A stretch of 64,000 nucleotides of DNA, from positions 5,084,001 to 5,148,000 of the forward strand of contig NZ_JAUSWV010000002.1 of assembly GCF_030815485.1 (NCBI RefSeq), written 5' to 3'. The notes beneath the pieces were generated by a model. That model was not told where the DNA came from. It did not search any database and saw only the letters and a list, made by a program, of their open reading frames with translations. Every line of letters begins with the position of its first letter. Position 1 is the stretch's first letter. The position numbers and the translations under genes are program-made. Positions 1-7,146 of the stretch are shown here, in pieces. The DNA is from Streptomyces rishiriensis. Lineage in GTDB: Bacteria; Actinomycetota; Actinomycetes; Streptomycetales; Streptomycetaceae.

Positions 1-992
1 ACCCAGTTGGCGAAGGCGATGAGTCCCTGGATCGGCCCCTTGACCACACCGGCGACGGTCTGGGTGCCGGTCGTCACGAACTTCCCCATCGCGTCGAGGG
101 TGCGGGAGGTGGCCTCCTTGATCCGGGTGAACATCCGGGGGACGTCCCTGGTGATCCACTCCAGCGCCGGCCGCACCGCGTCCTTGAACCCCCGCCAGAC
201 CGACGACACCTTGCCGCTGAGCGCCCGGGTGTCCCCGGTGGTCAGCGCCTTCATGACGGCGAAACCGGTACCGAGGAGCGTGCCGATGACGGTGAGCGCG
301 GTGGTGATGACGGCCAGGTATCCGGTGACGTACGTGTTCACCGCGCTCGCGATGCCCTTGAGCAGCGGCGTCATGAGGATCAGATAGCCCTCGACGTACT
401 TCAGTACGAGGGTGGCGAGCTGCTCCATCAGCCGTTGCCCGGTCTCGGAGGTCAGCGCGAGATCGATCAGCCAGCCGGCGACGGGCAGGAGGAGACCGGT
501 GACGAACCCGATGGGGTTGGCGCGGGTGAGGGCGTTGATGATCAGCATCACGCCGGAGCCGATGGTCATGGCGGTGCCGAAGGCGCCCATGAGGTCGCCG
601 AGCACGCCGGAGGCCTCGATCAGCGCACCGACGATGGCGAGGACACCGCCGAACGCGGAGTTCAGGGTGCCGAGCGACTTGCCGGCGCCCTTGGCGCGGG
701 TGCCGGCCGACTTGATGCCGGAGGCGGCGGCGGTGGCGGTCTGCCCGGCCTTCGCGAGAGAGCGGCTCGCGGCCTCGGCGCCGGTCTTGACCTGACGTAC
801 GGCGGTGGCGCCCTGGGAAGCGGCGGAACGGACGGCGTCGACGCCGGTGGCGGCACTCTTGATCCGGCCGACCAGGGAGCGCGCCGCGGCGGTGTTCTGC
901 CCCAGCCGGGACCGGAAGGCCTGGAAAGCCGGTGTCACCCCGGCGAACAGGTCGGCCGCCCCGCCTCCCGCAGGCAGTGCGGCGGTACTCAT
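1..992 (-). CDS. Second tape-measure-like tail protein (3' part outside window)
   Basis: The reverse frame is open from an ATG at 992 to the window edge (about 330 codons, no stop). The ATG overlaps the stop of the upstream tape-measure gene (ATGA at 989-992), so the two are probably translationally coupled. Residues 1-110 are rich in Ala, Ser, Lys and Gly and look helical. Hydrophobic stretches follow (about 113-170 and 205-245). Then comes a block beginning SVWRGFKDAVRPALEWI and ending VVKGPIQGLIAFANW, which aligns with residues 213-279 of the upstream protein. Tape-measure proteins set tail length and often carry membrane-active segments; assignment here rests on position, composition and this similarity. 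It could instead be a second tail-lumen or membrane-penetrating protein. Confidence 0.72.
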   Translation of the reverse strand, partial: MSTAALPAGGGAADLFAGVTPAFQAFRSRLGQNTAAARSLVGRIKSAATGVDAVRSAASQGATAVRQVKTGAEAASRSLAKAGQTATAAASGIKSAGTRAKGAGKSLGTLNSAFGGVLAIVGALIEASGVLGDLMGAFGTAMTIGSGVMLIINALTRANPIGFVTGLLLPVAGWLIDLALTSETGQRLMEQLATLVLKYVEGYLILMTPLLKGIASAVNTYVTGYLAVITTALTVIGTLLGTGFAVMKALTTGDTRALSGKVSSVWRGFKDAVRPALEWITRDVPRMFTRIKEATSRTLDAMGKFVTTGTQTVAGVVKGPIQGLIAFANW

Positions 993-2182
993 CCGCGTGC
1001 CTTCGCCAGGAACATCAGGGCGTCGGCGGTCCGCTGCGGGCTGCTGCTCTCGGCCGCGTAGTAGTGCTCGATGTGCAGCGCGCCGCCCGGACCGCTCGTC
1101 CCGGCGTACGCCGAGCCCTGCGCCGCGGCCCGCCGCAGCAGCCGGTCCAGCTTGCTCAGCGGCAGGACGGCCTCCGCCTCACCGGCCTCGGCGAGGATCG
1201 CGGGGACACCGCCGGAGCGGGGCATGACGACACCGCCGGTGGCCAGCATCGGAATCCTCGGCAGGCTGACGCCGAAGGTCTTGCCGCCGACGCCCGGGAC
1301 CCAGCCCGGGATCGACACCTTGATGCCGTTGAGGGCGCCGATCGCGCGGTTGATGATGCCGATGACCGCGTTGATCGGGCCCTTCACCGCGCCCTTGATG
1401 CCGTCGAAGGCGCGGCCGGCGATGCCCTTGAGGCCGCCCCAGATGCTGGACAGTTTGTCCTTGACGGCCTTGAAGGCGTTCGGGATCGCGGACTTGACCC
1501 AGTTGACGACCGGCGAGATGACGGCCTTGATGCCCTTCCAGACGCCGGAGACGACCGTCTTGATCGCGTTCAGCGCGGTGGTGATGACCTTCTTCCAGAT
1601 GGCGACGTAGGTCTTGATCACCGTGGCGACGGCCTTCACGACGGCCGAGATCGCCGTCTTGATGCCGGTCCAGACCGACTTGATGAGCTTGGCCGCGTTC
1701 TTCATGATCGGCCCGATGGCCTTCATGACGGTGCTGATCACGGACTTGATGACGTCGAAGGCGGTCTTGAGGACCTTCTGCATGGTCTTCGACCTGGTCG
1801 CCATCTCGACGACCTTCTGGATGAGCGGTGCCAGCAGGTCCATGAGCATGCCGAAGAAGTTGCCCTTCATCGACTTGTTCATCTTGTCCTGGCCCTTGGC
1901 CGCCTTGCCCGCCCCGGACTCGTACTTACCGAGGTTCGTGCCGGCACCGGACCCGGTCTTCCCGGCTTTGCCGAGCGACTTCTCGGCCTGGTCGGAGGCG
2001 GTCTTGAGGTCCTTCAGCTGCTTGGCCGTCTCCTGGGATGCGGAGCGGAGCTTGCCGATCTCGCCCTTTCCGCTCTGTGCCGCGCGACTGAGGTTCTGGG
2101 TCGCCGTCGCGACCCCGGTGGCCTGTGCCTTGAACTGTTGCAGTGAGTTGGCGGCCCGGCTCGCCGCTGAGGACAACGACAT
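989..2182 (-). CDS. Phage tail tape-measure protein (short, 397 aa)
   Basis: Proposed ruler for tail-tube length, occupying the tail lumen. Residues 1-105 are a polar Lys/Ala/Gln helical region. Residues 110-280 consist of amphipathic helical repeats rich in I-K, V-K and W (for example VWTGIK, IWKKVI, VWKGIK). The C-terminus has the tape-measure-like segment IPMLATGG (310-317) followed by AEAGEAEAVLPLSKL (331-345). By the usual rule of about 1.5 angstrom per residue, 397 aa would give a tail of only about 60 nm. It lies 10 nt downstream of the coiled-coil gene and overlaps the next tape-measure-like gene. In phages this gene directly follows the GT chaperone; here a block of about 3 kb separates them. 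Confidence 0.82.
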   Translation of the reverse strand: MSLSSAASRAANSLQQFKAQATGVATATQNLSRAAQSGKGEIGKLRSASQETAKQLKDLKTASDQAEKSLGKAGKTGSGAGTNLGKYESGAGKAAKGQDKMNKSMKGNFFGMLMDLLAPLIQKVVEMATRSKTMQKVLKTAFDVIKSVISTVMKAIGPIMKNAAKLIKSVWTGIKTAISAVVKAVATVIKTYVAIWKKVITTALNAIKTVVSGVWKGIKAVISPVVNWVKSAIPNAFKAVKDKLSSIWGGLKGIAGRAFDGIKGAVKGPINAVIGIINRAIGALNGIKVSIPGWVPGVGGKTFGVSLPRIPMLATGGVVMPRSGGVPAILAEAGEAEAVLPLSKLDRLLRRAAAQGSAYAGTSGPGGALHIEHYYAAESSSPQRTADALMFLAKARG

Positions 2183-2192
2183 GGATGTCTCC

Positions 2193-2882
2193 TTAGAGTG
2201 CTGCGGTGAGTTCCTGGAGAGCCCTGCGCAGAACGGTCACCTCGCTGGCGACACCGCGGACCACGGGAACCGGTGCGTCGATTCCCCGGTTGGTCCGCAT
2301 GTTGGGATCTGCCTCCAGCCGTCGGCGTTCAGCGTTCGCGGCGTTTCGCGCAACCTCGAGTCGCTGCTTCAGTTTCTCGACCGTCTGCTCAGTCTCTTTG
2401 AGCTTTTCGATGTGCTGGAAGTTGTCGTCGATGAGCTTGTCGCGGGTTTCCTTCTTGACGCGATCCCTTTCCTGTGTCTGCGACTCGATCTTTTTCTGAA
2501 GCTCGTCGATCTTCTTCTTCCATGGGAATTCCCGGGTCGCGCCGAGAATTGTTATCCCTTTCTCGTCGACCTTGAAGATCGACAGGCCGACGGTCAGCAG
2601 GGTGAGACTGGCGGCCAGGCCGGTGAGACCGTTGGTGTGCGCAGCGATGGAGTTGCTCATCCACGAGAGAGATGTGGAGATACCGCTGTGGGTCGTGCGG
2701 AGTCCCTTGTAGGACTGCTGGAGCTTGACGATGTCCTTGGACTGCGTACCGAGCTTGGTGTTTATCCCGGAGATATCCGTGGTGTGCGTGCCGAGGGTAG
2801 TCCTTATACCGGCGAAACCTGTTTCGGTGTCGCTCTTGAGGGTTTTGAGAGCCTCGTCGACTTCTTTGAGATCTCGTCCCAT
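2193..2882 (-). CDS. Coiled-coil protein with one hydrophobic segment, tail cluster
   Basis: 229 aa, no family recognised. Residues 1-80 form heptad-like repeats (IRTTLG, INTKLG, IVKLQQ, LRTTHS), residues 88-108 are hydrophobic (LTGLAASLTLLTVGLSIF), and residues 120-175 are a highly charged coiled coil (KKIDELQKKIESQTQERD...). A strong AGGAGG ribosome site precedes the ATG. Three 60-base samples inside the gene (2401, 2521, 2701) are 52-57% GC, far below the window average, and codon choice is less GC-biased, which suggests later acquisition. It lies directly upstream of the tape measure, so it could be a fibrous tail component, a lumen protein or cargo. The function is unknown. Confidence 0.75.
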   Translation of the reverse strand: MGRDLKEVDEALKTLKSDTETGFAGIRTTLGTHTTDISGINTKLGTQSKDIVKLQQSYKGLRTTHSGISTSLSWMSNSIAAHTNGLTGLAASLTLLTVGLSIFKVDEKGITILGATREFPWKKKIDELQKKIESQTQERDRVKKETRDKLIDDNFQHIEKLKETEQTVEKLKQRLEVARNAANAERRRLEADPNMRTNRGIDAPVPVVRGVASEVTVLRRALQELTAAL

Positions 2883-2898
2883 TGTTGCCCTCCTGTGC

Positions 2899-2904
2899 TA
2901 GCGT
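2899..2904 (+). promoter_or_regulatory. Candidate -10 box for a leaderless transcript
   Basis: TAGCGT lies 6 nt before the ATG at 2911, which has no recognisable ribosome site. This is the geometry of leaderless Streptomyces transcripts. No convincing -35 is visible. Confidence 0.35.
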
Positions 2905-2910
2905 TCCCGC

Positions 2911-3588
2911 ATGCTTTCTGACGATGTGCGCGTAGTGCTCGCCGTCCCCACCAGTTGGAATTGGTATTTCGAGCCGAAGAAAAAGGGCTCGATCGCCTGG
3001 TATGCGGAACGAGTCCTGGAGATTGCCGATAAATTCCAGCCGGGTCGCGGCGTGGACGTCTTCCTCTACGGTGAAGAGAAAGAGCCGGACACATCGAAGG
3101 GGCCGCATCACGAAGACGCCGGTACCGAGGTGATCCGTACTCGGCTGGAGCGGGATTCCCTGTCCGAGTGGATCGGCGACTGGGCGGTTAGGCCGAACAC
3201 GGAGCGGGGGCTCTTCGAGGACCACGTCCCCGCGAGCGAGGTGGAGCGGCGTCTCGGCGTAGGGGAGGCCCCTTGGTACGGCCGGCCGCTGCCGGCGGTA
3301 CGCGCGGTCGGTGAATGGAACGCCGGGTACGACGGCACGACGCTCGTGATCTTCTGGCTCGACAGGATGACCCAGGCCGAGGAGATGGCGCGGTATATCG
3401 GCCAGTACGACGCCTCACGTACGTTCTGGCAGTTCTTCGGGGACCCCGACGACGTCTACTACTCATTCTGGAGCAGGCAGGGGATGCATCAGGGCAAGGT
3501 GCTGCCCCAGCTCGGATTCCACTTCGGCCTGCGGTGGAGCACCCGGGCCGTCCTGCGGGGATTCTCACGCTGGGAGAAGAGCCTCTGA
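2911..3588 (+). CDS. vWA-like protein (TerF-type C-terminus), cargo gene
   Basis: 225 aa, on the opposite strand to the tail genes. The start VRVVLAVPTSWNW and the C-terminal stretch GTTLVIFWLDRMTQAEEMAR ... TFWQFFGDPDD resemble vWA proteins of tellurium-resistance loci, where a PIFWQF-type strand follows the mobilised helix. A canonical DxSxS metal site is not obvious, so this is a weak fold-level match. Sampled GC (about 60%) is lower than in flanking tail genes. Only 28 bp separate it from the divergent coiled-coil gene. It could be a moron-type cargo gene; immunity, toxin or regulatory roles are all possible. Confidence 0.65.
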   Translation: MLSDDVRVVLAVPTSWNWYFEPKKKGSIAWYAERVLEIADKFQPGRGVDVFLYGEEKEPDTSKGPHHEDAGTEVIRTRLERDSLSEWIGDWAVRPNTERGLFEDHVPASEVERRLGVGEAPWYGRPLPAVRAVGEWNAGYDGTTLVIFWLDRMTQAEEMARYIGQYDASRTFWQFFGDPDDVYYSFWSRQGMHQGKVLPQLGFHFGLRWSTRAVLRGFSRWEKSL

Positions 3589-3640
3589 CGGCACGGGCGG
3601 GGGCCTCGCCTGAGCCCCTGCGGGCTGGGGCGGCGCGGGC

Positions 3641-3850
3641 TTACGGGCGGCGCCCGGTATGCACCCGCCGCGCCTCCGTCAGGGCGTCCGACCAGCCGGC
3701 CGCGTAGGCGCGGGACTCCCGGGCGAGCAGTTCCTCGTACACCCGGTCGAGCAGGGCCTCGCGGTCGGGCGGTGTGGTGTGCAGGAGGTGGGCGAGGCGG
3801 GTGTAGGTGTCGATCGGCTGCTTCGGGGAGTTGCTCGTGCCAGTCACCAT
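3641..3850 (-). CDS. Small hypothetical protein (69 aa)
   Basis: Begins MVTGTSNSPKQPIDTYTRLA; a GGAAAG ribosome site lies about 12 nt upstream of the ATG. The helical C-terminus contains RAYAAGWSDAL, a motif closely echoed in the divergent gene at 4169-5329 (AAYSAGWADVV), so the two probably share an ancestral helix or bind the same partner. No family is recognised. The frame stays open upstream as a long antisense ORF, but that part runs against the well-supported plus-strand gene and is not counted. Confidence 0.6.
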   Translation of the reverse strand: MVTGTSNSPKQPIDTYTRLAHLLHTTPPDREALLDRVYEELLARESRAYAAGWSDALTEARRVHTGRRP

Positions 3851-3922
3851 GTCGGCCTGCTTTCCGGTCTGTCCGCTGGGCTGTGGTACAGGTGGCGCCT
3901 CTGAGGCGTACGAAACGCGTGT

Positions 3923-3938
3923 TCGAACTAGTGTACGA
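3923..3938. promoter_or_regulatory. LexA/SOS-box-like site
   Basis: TCGAACTAGTGTACGA matches the actinobacterial LexA box TCGAAC-N4-GTTCGA with one mismatch in the second arm. It lies in the divergent spacer between the 3641-3850 (-) and 4169-5329 (+) genes. A TACACT -10-like box for the minus gene overlaps it (3930-3935). Such a site would make these genes DNA-damage inducible. Binding is inferred from sequence only. Confidence 0.45.
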
Positions 3939-4168
3939 GTAATCCTGTGGTGCCGTTCTGTGTTTGGCGAGGACCGTACGTCGCTCAGCGGTCGGGACCT
4001 GCGGTGATACCGGGGGTGCGCCCGAAGTGGTGCCCAGGTTCGTGGAGTAGGATCCGGCCGTTCTCCCGTCGGGCACGAAATGGTGAACAGCGGCGTTACA
4101 CAAGGGAACTGAGTGTCCGCCGGACGACGGTGGACGGCGACGGGCAGCCGTTCTCGCGCGGGGGCGCG

Positions 4169-5329
4169 ATGGGGCCAGGGGACGAGAGCAAGGCCTACGG
4201 GGTGGACGGGGACGCGACCAACGCGCGGCGCGAGCATGTGATCGACTGGCTCGAACAAGCCGCCGATCTTCCACATCTCATCGCCCGTGTCTCGGAACTG
4301 GTCCTCCGGCACGGCCATGAACCGGGTGACCTGGTGGTCCTTCCCCGCAGCGATCTCGACCGGCGGGAACTGGCCGCGTACAGCGCGGGCTGGGCCGACG
4401 TGGTCGACGAACAGCTGCCCGCGATCCGCCGCGCGTACGAGGAGCGGATCACCGCCGCCTATCTCCAGGGCCAGGAGGACGCCCGCGCCGGCCAGCGTCC
4501 TCACCGGGCCCGACGGGCCGAGGGAGAACACGAGCGCGGCGGCGAGGTCATTCCGCTGCCCTATGTGGAACTGCTGCGCCCTCCGTCCGCCTGGACGCGC
4601 GTGGAGCGGCGCGGTGAACGGGAGCGTTCGGCGGCGGACGGAACCCCGGTGCCGATGCCTTCCCCGGTCGGGGAGACGGTCGGGGAGACGGACGGGGAGA
4701 CGGTCGGGCACGAGGAGGCTCCCTACGGCGACCCGGGCACGGCCAACGTTGTCGGGACGACGGGGCCGGCCGGCCCGACGGGCGCGAGCAGCACGGGCGG
4801 CGGCTCGTCCGACGGGGACCGGGACGTCATGGACGAGGTCGGCGGTGGCGGTGGGGCCGGTTCCGGGTCCGGTGCCGAGGGAGACATCCTGCTCTCCGCC
4901 CGTGAGGTGCGGGGGAAGCGCGTCACGGGCTCCGACCGGCGGCCGGTGGTCCGGCGGAACGGCCGGCCGAGCGTGCCCCCGCTGGCCCTGCCCGGCGAGA
5001 CCGCAGCCGCCGGACGGGAGCGGGCACGCAGGCCGGACAGCTCCGGAACCGCGGAACGACCGGCACAGGAGCAGTCCGAACGACCCGAGCGGACTGTGCG
5101 GCCCGAGCGGACTGAGGACGTCGAGCGGTCCGGGGACGTCGAGCGGCCCGAGCGGTCCGGGGACGTCGAGCGGCCGGAGCCGGTCGGGTCCACCGATCCG
5201 CAGGGCGCCCGCGACGAACCCCGGCCCCGGCTGCTTTCGGACAAGGCCCGGGCCCTCGCGGACGAACTGGAGGGCCGGGCGGGCGGCCGTCGCCGGGACG
5301 AGCGAAACGGCCCGTCGGGCTCCCGCTGA
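4169..5329 (+). CDS. Hypothetical protein with helical N-domain and low-complexity tail
   Basis: 386 aa from the ATG at 4169 (GGGGG run just upstream); an in-frame GTG at 4130 is an alternative start. Residues 1-110 are helical (REHVIDWLEQAADLPHLIAR ... AAYSAGWADVVDEQLPAIRR ... AAYLQGQEDARAGQ). The rest is disordered: Gly/Ser/Thr-rich stretches and repeated R-P-E-R-[TS] / DVERSG units from DNA repeats at about 5095-5180. Strong third-position GC bias supports this strand rather than the antisense frame. The gene is convergent with the GT chaperone gene and ends in a terminator that contains its stop codon. No family is recognised. Confidence 0.68.
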   Translation: MGPGDESKAYGVDGDATNARREHVIDWLEQAADLPHLIARVSELVLRHGHEPGDLVVLPRSDLDRRELAAYSAGWADVVDEQLPAIRRAYEERITAAYLQGQEDARAGQRPHRARRAEGEHERGGEVIPLPYVELLRPPSAWTRVERRGERERSAADGTPVPMPSPVGETVGETDGETVGHEEAPYGDPGTANVVGTTGPAGPTGASSTGGGSSDGDRDVMDEVGGGGGAGSGSGAEGDILLSAREVRGKRVTGSDRRPVVRRNGRPSVPPLALPGETAAAGRERARRPDSSGTAERPAQEQSERPERTVRPERTEDVERSGDVERPERSGDVERPEPVGSTDPQGARDEPRPRLLSDKARALADELEGRAGGRRRDERNGPSGSR

Positions 5330-5345
5330 GCGGAGCCCGACGGGC
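5310..5345. terminator. Bidirectional terminator-like hairpin
   Basis: GCCCGTCGGGCTCC and GGAGCCCGACGGGC form a perfect 14-bp stem around an 8-nt loop (5324-5331) that holds the TGA stop of the plus-strand gene (5327-5329). The structure sits between two convergent genes. No T-run follows, as is common in high-GC actinobacteria. Confidence 0.7.
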
Positions 5346-5380
5346 ATGACGTGACCGGCGTACCGGTGGGCGCCGGCGGA

Positions 5381-6174
5381 TCAGCCGAAGAACCGGGCGA
5401 GTTGGAACGCCGACGGGGTCTCGTCCGGCGTGGCCGCCCGTGTCCCGTCCGTCGCGGGGACCGGCCCGGAGGCCGACCGTCCGACGCCCCCGGAGTGCGC
5501 GCCGGTCTCCTCGTGCCCCTGGTACTTCTCGTACGTGCCGCCGTCCCCGTAGGTGTCGTTCTCGGCCAGATCCGCCGGACGCGGCACCGGAGCCGGGGCG
5601 TCCGGCTGGTCCCCCTCCTCCGAGTTGACGCAGGCGAACATCCAGTTGGCGGCCGCCAGATGGTCCACGGCGGCGGCCAGCAGATGGTCGCTCACCGACC
5701 AGTCGGCGGCCTCGCCGTGCAGTTCCCGGTTCAGCGCGCTGTCGCGCGGCAACTGCTTGATGAGCACCGCGAGCCGCCTCGCGGAGAGGCGCTCACGGTG
5801 CCAGTCGAGCAGATCGATCCCGTAATAGCGGAGCAGGTCCGCTTCGAGGGCCTCGGCGTGTTCGTCGACGAACCCGACGAGGCTCAGCCTTCCCCCAGGC
5901 CGAGCCCGGTCTCCTTGCCGTAGGCCTCCAGGATCGCGGCGATGTCCTGCATGGTGACCTCGTGCCGTTCGAAGCGGGCGAACTGCTGCTCGCCCATGAG
6001 CAGCCCGAGCAGCCCGTCCACGTCGTTGTCGTCGAGCTCGCGCAGCGCCTTCGCGGTGGCGCGGGTCAGCTCGGTGGGCAGGGTGAAGCTCTCGTCGTCG
6101 AGCTCGAACGACCAGGTACGGCCGAGCGCCTCCAGGCGCTGGGCGCGGGCGGCGTTGACGTCGAAACGGGCCAT
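5381..6174 (-). CDS. Tail assembly chaperone GT (frameshift product)
   Basis: About 264 aa if the ribosome slips -1 near the end of the G gene (slip at 5890-5896). The frame from 5381 upwards is exactly the -1 frame relative to G and stays open through the whole overlap. The T part reads ...LLRYYGIDLLDWHRERLSAR then RRLAVLIKQLPRDSALN, matching the sequence style of siphophage T domains (DLL..YRG.LS.RRL..LI..LP). Read alone from a GTG at 5767 it would lose half of that conserved region, which supports expression by frameshift. The C-terminus is acidic, Pro/Gly-rich and variable. GT binds the tape measure and recruits tail-tube subunits during assembly. Confidence 0.82.
5884..6174 (-). CDS. Tail assembly chaperone G
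   Basis: 96 aa: MARFDVNAARAQRLEALGR, then FELDDESFTLPTELTRATAKA and a helical DDNDVDGLLGLLMGEQQFAR segment. This is the usual form of the first tail-assembly chaperone downstream of the tail tube gene. The ATG at 6174 is preceded by AAGGAG at about 12 nt; the open frame extends to 6225 but that part has no family-like sequence. Unshifted ribosomes make G, and a minority would make GT. It normally coats the tape measure during assembly and is absent from finished tails. Confidence 0.8.
   Translation of the reverse strand: MARFDVNAARAQRLEALGRTWSFELDDESFTLPTELTRATAKALRELDDNDVDGLLGLLMGEQQFARFERHEVTMQDIAAILEAYGKETGLGLGEG
5890..5896 (-). promoter_or_regulatory. Candidate -1 frameshift slippery site
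   Basis: On the minus strand the heptamer reads G GGG GAA in the G frame (CTG-GGG-GAA-GGC-TGA), 4 nt before the G stop codon. Slipping back one base re-pairs GGG on GGG and puts GGA in the A site, then enters the open T frame. Position and direction match programmed frameshifts between phage tail chaperones; the exact slip codon is inferred. Confidence 0.65.
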
Positions 6175-6313
6175 GGCGATGGGTACTCCTTGGGTCCTTG
6201 AGTCCTTGGGGCAGCAGCTGGTCATCGGGTCATCGGTACTGCGAAGGAGAGGTGTGGGCCCGGGGCGGGGCGGGGCGGGCGGTCGTTGGCGGCGCCCGCC
6301 CCGCCCCGGCGGG

Positions 6314-6916
6314 TCAGGACGCGGCGTACGCGGCGTCCTTCATCACGAAGCTGGCCAGCGCCGAACCGTCGGCGGCGGCCATCGCCGTGTAGGTGATGCC
6401 GAGCTGGGCCGCGGACTTGCGGGCCAGCTTGATGTCGTCCGCCGCCGTGACCTGGCCGCGCGGAACACCGAAGCGGTAGGTCACCGTGGCGCCGTCGGAG
6501 GCGCGGACGTCCGTGAACTCCAGGCCGAGGGCGCGCACGTCGGCGTACGGGCGGTCGGCGATCTCGTACTTGTAGACGCCGGTCGAGCCGGTGACCGCCT
6601 CGACCGCGCCGCCGCCCATGAAGAACGGCAGCGTGTCCTCGTTGAACTGCATCAGCGAGAACTTCAGGGTCAGGTCGCGGTCCGAGTACACGAAGTGCAC
6701 CGGGCTCACGGCCTGCCACACGTCGACCGGCTCCAGCTTGTCCTTCTTGCTGAAGGTGACGCCCTCACCGGAGGTGAAGCCGAGGTTCTTCCAACCGGTG
6801 GCCCAGTCGGTGGACGGGTCGGTGGAGAAGGTCGTCGGAACCTTGGTGTCGGCGGCGGCGACGTAGAGCCGGCCGACGCCTGCGATGCGGATCTCGGAGG
6901 AGTTGGTTCCTGCCAT
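6314..6916 (-). CDS. Major tail tube protein
   Basis: 200 aa: MAGTNSSEIRIAGVGRLYVA, followed by TDPSTDWATGWKNLGFTSGEGVTFSK and later LTLKFSLMQFNEDTLPFFMG. The layout (short N-terminal arm, 'A..G.LYVAP'-like strand, 'W..LG..S.EGV' loop, beta-rich core) is typical of siphophage tail tube proteins of actinophages. It would stack as rings to build the tail. Good AAGGAG-type ribosome site. An intercistronic 15-bp hairpin lies just upstream (7012-7045) and could raise its mRNA level over that of the preceding gene. No sheath gene accompanies it, pointing to a non-contractile tail. Confidence 0.85.
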   Translation of the reverse strand: MAGTNSSEIRIAGVGRLYVAAADTKVPTTFSTDPSTDWATGWKNLGFTSGEGVTFSKKDKLEPVDVWQAVSPVHFVYSDRDLTLKFSLMQFNEDTLPFFMGGGAVEAVTGSTGVYKYEIADRPYADVRALGLEFTDVRASDGATVTYRFGVPRGQVTAADDIKLARKSAAQLGITYTAMAAADGSALASFVMKDAAYAAS

Positions 6917-7011
6917 GGGTGGGTCTCCTTATAGAAGGGTGTGACGGAGGGTGCGGAGTGGTGCGGTGGTGCTGGGTGCCGTCGCCCGGTGGACAAGCGC
7001 TCCGGGTACGG

Positions 7012-7045
7012 CGAAGGCCCCGCCGTGTGGACGGCGGGGCCTTCG
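7012..7045 (-). other. Intercistronic hairpin upstream of the tail tube gene
   Basis: CGAAGGCCCCGCCGT and its exact complement form a 15-bp stem with a GTGG loop, in the 230-bp spacer between the tail terminator and tail tube genes. There is no T-run. Next to it (about 7098-7130) a GGGGACGTCAC unit is repeated in tandem. It may be an RNA stabiliser or attenuator. Confidence 0.6.
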
Positions 7046-7146
7046 GTCGGTGGGGCGCGGAGCGGGAACCGCCCGCGCGGGGTGCGTCGGCGGACGCTCG
7101 GGGACGTCACGGGGACGTCACGGGGACGCTCCCGTCCCCGGGTGTC

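Noticed and set aside
435..1061. Plus-strand frames opposite the second tape-measure gene
   Set aside because: Gly/Ala/Arg low-complexity shadows with no start signal; the minus frame is open across the region and coupled to the tape-measure gene.
3641..5347. A 568-codon open frame on the minus strand
   Set aside because: It runs antisense to the GC3-consistent plus gene at 4169-5329, and its sequence is Arg/Pro/Gly-rich without domains. Only its last 69 codons, with their own ATG and ribosome site, are kept.
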